A DNA stretch of 64,000 bases from the NCBI RefSeq assembly GCF_000518805.1, contig NZ_JAEH01000001.1, positions 124,001-188,000 on the forward strand, given 5' to 3'. Below are positions 62,801 to 64,000 of the stretch, in pieces. Below the pieces are notes generated by a model, which saw only the letters and a list, made by a program, of their open reading frames with translations, was not told where the DNA came from and did no database searches. The stretch comes from Shewanella waksmanii ATCC BAA-643. GTDB lineage: Bacteria > Pseudomonadota > Gammaproteobacteria > Enterobacterales > Shewanellaceae. Numbering within the stretch: position 1 is the first letter of the stretch; each line of letters opens with the position of its first letter. The position numbers and the translations under genes were made by a program.

Positions 62801-62829
62801 TCCTGTGGTCTGGGCTAAATAGCAATAAA

Positions 62830-62856
62830 AAAACAGGGAGCTTTCGCTCCCTGTTT
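62830..62856. terminator. Bidirectional terminator between fadD and the lipocalin gene
   Basis: AAACAGGGAGC-TTTC-GCTCCCTGTTT with an A-run before it, between convergent genes, starting about 30 bp after fadD. Confidence 0.85.
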
Positions 62857-62860
62857 CATG

Positions 62861-63379
62861 TTAGTTGTTGCGGCTTTGATCGACCCAGATGATCTGCTCG
62901 CTGGCAAAGCCCATCTGCTTGGCTTGCTGACTAAAGCGCGCCATTAATGCCTCGTCCACTGTGGGAGTTCGCGACAAAAACCACAGATAGTCGCGGCTAT
63001 AGCTGGTAATAAATGCGTACTGATACTCGGCATCGAGTTCATACACCACATAGGCACCGTAGAAAGGACCAAAAAAAGACACTTTCAAGTGGCCCACATC
63101 GGTGCCGTCAACAAAATAGGCTTTACCTTGGGCATCGTCCCATTGCTGCTCGGCATCAATGAAGCCGCGATTAAGCACCTTAACACCGCCATCTTCACGC
63201 ATGGAATAGGTCGCAGTTACCGCCGACATTCCGCGCTCAAAACTATGATCTAGCCTAGCAACTTCATACCAAGTGCCTAAATATTTTGGCAACTCAAAGT
63301 TATCTACTGGGGTAATATCGTCGGGTAAACTGGTACACCCCGACAATAACAACATGATGATACCTATCCACTTTGCCAT
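62861..63379 (-). CDS. blc: Outer-membrane lipocalin lipoprotein
   Basis: 172 residues with a lipobox (LLLSGCTS). The lipocalin signature is GTWYEVARLDHSFERG with the GxW of strand A, then YSMREDGGVKVLNRG and YLWFLSRTP near the end. Bacterial lipocalin binds fatty acids or lysophospholipids at the inner face of the outer membrane and is usually stationary-phase or stress induced. Gene position next to fadD is consistent with lipid handling but may be chance. Confidence 0.92.
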   Translation of the reverse strand: MAKWIGIIMLLLSGCTSLPDDITPVDNFELPKYLGTWYEVARLDHSFERGMSAVTATYSMREDGGVKVLNRGFIDAEQQWDDAQGKAYFVDGTDVGHLKVSFFGPFYGAYVVYELDAEYQYAFITSYSRDYLWFLSRTPTVDEALMARFSQQAKQMGFASEQIIWVDQSRNN

Positions 63380-63468
63380 GATGGCTTCCTCAACTGAGCT
63401 TAATGACTGCTTAATTGTACGTGCTATGCCAACAAAAGGTTCATTATTTTAGTGAGCTAAATCAACTA

Positions 63469-64000
63469 TTAGGACACATTTTTCTCTGCTAAATCGTCAG
63501 CGGGCTTATTGGCAAGCTGGTCACCATCGTCGGTTAATAGCTGTAGACTGGCGAACTCACGATACAGACTGCTACTTTGCATTAACTCTTGGTGCGTGCC
63601 GCTGGCAACGAGCTGGCCTTTATCCATAACTAGAATCCGATCGGCATTAATGACCGTTGCTAAGCGATGCGCAATAATTAAGGTGGTCTTGCCAACCATT
63701 AATGTATCAAGCGCCTGTTTTACCTTTAACTCGCTAACGGCATCAAGTGCGCTGGTTGCTTCATCAAGTAACAAGATAGGACGGTCAGCCAAAATGGCCC
63801 GAGCAATCGCAATACGCTGCTTTTGACCACCGGATAAACGCACGCCTCGCTCGCCGAGATAGGTCTGATAGCCGTCACTGAATTCAGTAATAAACTCATC
63901 CGCTCTTGCTGCAACACAAGCCTGTTTAACCTGCTCTTCACTCGCATCTAAGCGGCCATAGCGTACGTTCTCTAACACACTGGTCGCAAAAATAACTGAC
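63469..64000 (-). CDS. ABC transporter ATP-binding domain, C-terminal part (truncated by window end)
   Basis: At least 176 residues; the frame continues through the window edge ([15 protein letters not shown]), so the GTG at 63978 is not the true start. Present: the region just after the Q-loop, the ABC signature [17 protein letters not shown], Walker [14 protein letters not shown], and the switch His in [10 protein letters not shown]. This is the nucleotide-binding half of an exporter-type (ABCB/MsbA-like) transporter; the membrane part would lie upstream. The C-terminal tail after about 150 residues is acidic. Substrate unknown. Confidence 0.88.
   Translation of the reverse strand, partial: SVIFATSVLENVRYGRLDASEEQVKQACVAARADEFITEFSDGYQTYLGERGVRLSGGQKQRIAIARAILADRPILLLDEATSALDAVSELKVKQALDTLMVGKTTLIIAHRLATVINADRILVMDKGQLVASGTHQELMQSSSLYREFASLQLLTDDGDQLANKPADDLAEKNVS

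Overview
The window reads as a chromosomal segment of a marine gammaproteobacterium, almost certainly Shewanella or a close relative. The evidence is an OmcA/MtrC-type multiheme lipoprotein beside a NapC/NirT-type tetraheme quinol dehydrogenase, a GlyGly-CTERM secreted protein, the ygfB-ubiH-ubiI-gcvTHP and zapA-ssrS-fau neighbourhoods, DUF3144/DUF3019/MipA genes and a PsrA-like site before fadD. All identifications come from reading the sequence and family knowledge; no database search was run.

Layout. 1-3.2 kb: tail of a calcium-binding TSP3-repeat surface protein, a dCMP deaminase-like gene, ppiB and an unknown Cys-rich gene. 3.7-7.6 kb: an electron-transfer locus (NapC-type tetraheme cytochrome, LysR regulator, OmcA/MtrC-family cytochrome with nine rather than ten CXXCH motifs) closed by a strong terminator. 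7.8-11.6 kb: small or regulatory genes (YHS protein, AraC regulator, Rap1a/Tai-like secreted protein) and a long non-coding stretch. 11.8-19.3 kb: one tightly overlapping eight-gene cation/proton antiporter operon whose order matches the Mbh/Mrp antiporter module, with three MrpD/NuoL-like subunits and no MrpA. 19.5-23.5 kb: a probable zinc locus: a Fur/Zur-family regulator, a TonB-dependent receptor and a MerC-like membrane protein, with two Zur-box-like palindromes in the divergent promoter region. 23.7-25.8 kb: DUF3360 transporter-like protein and a small membrane protein.

26.3-33.8 kb is an AT-rich accessory island of unrecognised genes: a candidate membrane-acting effector with an overlapping membrane partner, several secreted or membrane orphans, an Asp/Trp-rich acidic protein, three kinds of short tandem repeat, a 17-bp perfect inverted repeat and a truncated IS3-type transposase. 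It ends in copies of a structured repeat family that also occurs at 20.0-20.6 kb.

33.8-42.1 kb (minus strand): ygfB, ubiH, ubiI, then gcvT, gcvH, gcvP (glycine cleavage), with hairpins in the leader and between genes; pepP, present in the E. coli equivalent, is absent. 42.5-49.2 kb: zapA and 6S RNA, then fau displaced about 5.5 kb downstream by an envelope cassette (two MipA/OmpV proteins, a lipoprotein, DUF3019, an OmpR-type two-component system). 49.2-54.6 kb: solute-binding protein, NlpE-like lipoprotein, a cold-shock-like/TM/Cys-rich protein, ung, a pilin-like protein, DUF3144, a LysE exporter and a membrane-anchored thioredoxin. 54.7-64 kb: a second TonB-dependent receptor, a PAS-sigma54 activator paired with a ccoG-like gene through shared CGATATATCG operators and a -24/-12 promoter, fadD, a lipocalin, and an ABC transporter cut by the window end.

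The best-supported circuits are the Zur-box pair around the TonB receptor and MerC gene, and the sigma54 activator/ccoG module. The most novel-looking content is the 26-33 kb island.
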